This document shows positions 61,831 through 64,000 of a stretch of DNA of 64,000 bases, piece after piece. The first letter of the stretch is position 1; the number at the start of each line of letters is the position of its first letter. The DNA comes from RPQJ01 sp963732415 (GTDB lineage: Bacteria; Pseudomonadota; Gammaproteobacteria; Steroidobacterales; Steroidobacteraceae): contig CAVSZK010000019.1 in the NCBI GenBank assembly GCA_963732415.1, positions 682,001 to 746,000 on the forward strand, read 5' to 3'. A program made the position numbers and the translations under genes. A model generated the notes under the pieces. It was not told the origin of the DNA. It saw only the letters and a program-made list of their open reading frames with translations, and made no database searches.

Positions 61831-62783
61831 GGCGCGCGACCAGAGTCGCCGCTGCAGCGGCCGGGATCCTCGGGCTCGTCGTCGTCGGTCTTGTTGCGCT
61901 GAGCTGGGCACCCGACCGCCCGGTCTCACAGCTGGCGGCGCGATGGGCACCGCCGCCCTCTGAATTCATCGACCTTGACGGAGTGCAGGCGCACGTGCGC
62001 GACGAGGGCCGGCGCGACGACCCGTCGCCGATCGTGATGCTGCACGGCACCTCGGCATCGCTGCACACGTGGGACGGCTGGGTGCAGGCGCTCAAAGCCC
62101 GACGTCGCGTCATTCGCGTCGACATGCCGGGCTTCGGCCTCACCGGTCCGGCGCCCGACGGCGACTACAGCATCGGCAGCTACGTACGCTTCACAACCGC
62201 CCTGCTGGATCACTACGATCTGCAGAAATGCGTGCTTGCAGGAAATTCCTTCGGCGGCTGGGTCGCATGGCAGACTGCGCTTGCCCACCCGGCGCGCATC
62301 GAGGCCCTGGTCCTCATCGATTCTGCCGGCTACGCGACCCGTTCGCAGTCAGTGCCGCTCGCCTTCCGGCTGGCGAAAGTCCCGGTCGTCAACCGGCTGA
62401 TGCAAGTCACGCTGCCACGCCGGCTGGTGGAATCGAGTGTACGGAACGTGTACGGCGACCCCGACAAGGTCACGCCGGAACTGGTCGACCGTTACTACGA
62501 GATCAGCTTGCGCGAAGGCAATCGCGCAGCACTGGTGCAGAGATTCGCGCAGGCGCAGCCAGGACAACATGAGGCGCGGATCCGTGGAATACGCACGCCG
62601 ACGCTGATCCTCTGGGGTGGGCGTGACAGGCTGATCCCTGCCGAGTACGGTGGAGTGTTCCTGCGCGACATCGCCGGAAGCAGGCTGGTGATCTTCGACG
62701 ACCTGGGCCACGTGCCGCAGGAGGAAGATCCAGCGCGCACGGTCGCTGCCGTCGAAACGTTCCTGGCCACACTTCCGGACTGA
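61827..62783 (+). CDS. Alpha/beta hydrolase, membrane-anchored or exported
   Basis: 318 residues. N-terminal hydrophobic segment VAAAAAGILGLVVVGLVALS with Arg residues before it acts as signal or anchor. Hydrolase fold: oxyanion strand PIVMLHGTSASLHTWDGWV, RVIRVDMPGFGLTGPAPDGD, nucleophile elbow VLAGNSFGGWVAWQTALAHP (Ser), acid in LILWGGRDRLIPAEYG and His in IFDDLGHVPQEEDPARTV. The triad is complete. Substrate unknown. It overlaps the tdh stop by 4 bp, so it belongs to the kbl-tdh transcript, an unusual third member. Confidence 0.85.
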   Translation: MRRATRVAAAAAGILGLVVVGLVALSWAPDRPVSQLAARWAPPPSEFIDLDGVQAHVRDEGRRDDPSPIVMLHGTSASLHTWDGWVQALKARRRVIRVDMPGFGLTGPAPDGDYSIGSYVRFTTALLDHYDLQKCVLAGNSFGGWVAWQTALAHPARIEALVLIDSAGYATRSQSVPLAFRLAKVPVVNRLMQVTLPRRLVESSVRNVYGDPDKVTPELVDRYYEISLREGNRAALVQRFAQAQPGQHEARIRGIRTPTLILWGGRDRLIPAEYGGVFLRDIAGSRLVIFDDLGHVPQEEDPARTVAAVETFLATLPD

Positions 62784-62807
62784 CCGGTCCGAAACGCAGA
62801 GGCTCGC

Positions 62808-64000
62808 TTGGCACGCATCCGGATCCTGAGGTCGCTGTACGCACAGGTGCTCGTGGCGGTGGTGGTCGGCGCGGTCATCGGCTTTGCATTCCCGGAGACC
62901 GGGGCGGCCCTGAAACCGCTGGGTGACGGATTCATCAAGCTCATCAAGATGATGATCGGTCCGATCATCTTCTGCACCGTGGTGCTCGGAATTTCGGGCA
63001 TGGAAGACATGAAGAAGGTCGGCAGGACCGGCGGGCTCGCGCTGGTGTACTTCGAGGTCGTGAGCACGATAGCGCTGTTGATCGGACTGCTCATAGTCAA
63101 CCTGGTGCGTCCGGGCGCGGGTGTCAACGCCGACCCCGCCACGCTCGATGCCGACGCGGTTCGACAGTACGCGTCCTCCTCGGGTCCACAAGGTTTCGTC
63201 GAGCACGTCCTGAACGTCATTCCGTCCACTATCACCGCCGCTTTCGCCGAGGGCCAGGTGCTGCAGGTGCTGCTGATCTCGGTGCTGTTCGGCTTCGCGC
63301 TGCACGCGGCCGGCGGCCGGAAGCTGACGGTCTACCGCATGATCGAGCAGTTCTCCGAGGTGCTGTTCCGGATCGTGGGCTACATCATGCGACTCGCGCC
63401 GCTCGGCGCGCTCGGCGCGATGGCATTCACCATAGGCAAGTACGGCATCGGCGCACTGGTTTCGCTGGGCACGCTGATGGTCTGCTTCTACGCCACCTGC
63501 CTGCTGTTCATATTCGTGGTGCTCGGCGGGATCGCGAAGTGGAACGGATTCAGCATCATGTCCTTCATCCGCTACATCCGGGAAGAACTCTTCATCGTGC
63601 TCGGCACGTCGTCTTCGGAATCTGTGCTGCCGCGAATGATGATGCGCATGGAGGACCTCGGCGTCGAAAAGTCCGTGGTCGGGCTGGTGATCCCGACCGG
63701 CTATTCCTTCAACCTCGACGGAACGGCGATCTACCTGACGATGGCCGCCGTATTCATCGCCCAGGCTACCAATACGCCGCTCGATCTCGGTCAGCAGCTC
63801 ACGCTGCTGGCCGTGCTGCTATTGACGTCCAAGGGCGCTGCCGGCGTCACCGGCAGCGGCTTCATCGTGCTCGCCGCAACACTGTCCGCGGTGGGAAACG
63901 TGCCGGTTGCCGGAGTCGCGCTGATCCTCGGCGTCGACAGGTTCATGTCGGAGGCGCGCGCGCTCACCAACCTTATCGGCAATGGCGTCGCCACGGTCGT
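62808..64000 (+). CDS. Dicarboxylate/amino acid:cation symporter (DctA-like), partial
   Basis: About 397 residues visible, running off the right edge. TTG start at 62808 with AGAGG five bases upstream. Glutamate/aspartate transporter (DAACS) fold: IKLIKMMIGPIIFCTVVLGI, LGTSSSESVLPRMMMRMEDL (serine-rich hairpin HP1), GYSFNLDGTAIYLTMAAVFI (TM7, Asn-rich) and TSKGAAGVTGSGFIVLAATL (HP2), then ILGVDRFMSEARALTNLIGN (TM8). The motifs are those of C4-dicarboxylate transporter DctA; closely related GltP-type members cannot be excluded. It imports succinate, fumarate or malate with cations. Confidence 0.92.
   Translation, partial: MARIRILRSLYAQVLVAVVVGAVIGFAFPETGAALKPLGDGFIKLIKMMIGPIIFCTVVLGISGMEDMKKVGRTGGLALVYFEVVSTIALLIGLLIVNLVRPGAGVNADPATLDADAVRQYASSSGPQGFVEHVLNVIPSTITAAFAEGQVLQVLLISVLFGFALHAAGGRKLTVYRMIEQFSEVLFRIVGYIMRLAPLGALGAMAFTIGKYGIGALVSLGTLMVCFYATCLLFIFVVLGGIAKWNGFSIMSFIRYIREELFIVLGTSSSESVLPRMMMRMEDLGVEKSVVGLVIPTGYSFNLDGTAIYLTMAAVFIAQATNTPLDLGQQLTLLAVLLLTSKGAAGVTGSGFIVLAATLSAVGNVPVAGVALILGVDRFMSEARALTNLIGNGVATV

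Overview
The window is high-GC DNA from a gammaproteobacterium. This is supported by several conserved gene orders: dnaX-ybaB-recR behind an SRP RNA gene, ftsK-lolA-rarA-serS, infA/aat beside clpA/clpS, kbl-tdh, and a gspCDEF type II secretion set. Two wax ester synthase/DGAT genes next to several acyl-CoA dehydrogenases suggest a lipid-storing, fatty-acid-degrading environmental lineage (Steroidobacterales-, Nevskiales- or Woeseiales-like). That placement is inference; no rRNA is present.

Layout. 1-7.3 kb: a DUF1249 gene, divergent ppsR/ppsA (PEP synthase and its regulator), a noncoding stretch with three hairpin repeats that share a core but not their stems, then recR, ybaB, dnaX and the SRP RNA. 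7.3-9.7 kb: queF and an exported M3 peptidase. 9.9-19.9 kb: a lipid block with an alpha/beta hydrolase, two divergent WS/DGATs, and an apparent operon of SDR, acyl-CoA dehydrogenase, APH-type kinase and large acyl-CoA dehydrogenase facing a LysR regulator. The kinase/dehydrogenase pair resembles a split version of the ACAD10/ACAD11 fusion. 19.9-25.7 kb: exported and membrane proteins (M64 peptidase, CHRD protein, amidohydrolase, DUF3187 porin-like protein, DsrE-like protein, and a DUF2165 gene broken by an in-frame TGA).

25.7-32.8 kb: two exported multi-Ig/FN3 proteins flank an ATP-grasp enzyme. Each Ig gene is preceded on its own strand by a clear cyclic-di-GMP-I (GEMM-I) riboswitch, so both look like surface or adhesion proteins under c-di-GMP control. 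32.9-38.5 kb: an accessory island. A decayed IS3 transposase lies just outside a 58-bp direct repeat of the 3' half of tRNA-Ser. Between that repeat and the intact tRNA-Ser(UGA) lie an intact IS21-family element (6-bp target duplication AAACAA) that splits a low-GC SIR2-like gene, a DUF11 surface protein and a small acidic protein. No integrase remains.

38.4-50.5 kb: housekeeping genes (tRNA-Ser, serS, rarA, a VanZ-like gene, lolA, ftsK, trxB, a FemAB-like gene, aat, infA, clpA, clpS). Aat, ClpS and ClpA together form the N-degron pathway. 50.7-56.7 kb: gspC-gspD-gspE-gspF; the set stops after gspF, and GspE lacks the usual tetracysteine zinc motif. 56.7-64 kb: a DUF3313-type protein, a methyltransferase, a queuosine-precursor transporter, an Hsp15-like S4 protein, kbl-tdh threonine catabolism, an alpha/beta hydrolase and a partial dicarboxylate transporter. 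Most genes are tightly packed with 1-20 bp overlaps. The gene-poor stretches are 4.05-4.48, 27.3-28.2, 29.6-29.95, 32.6-33.8 and 37.6-38.1 kb.
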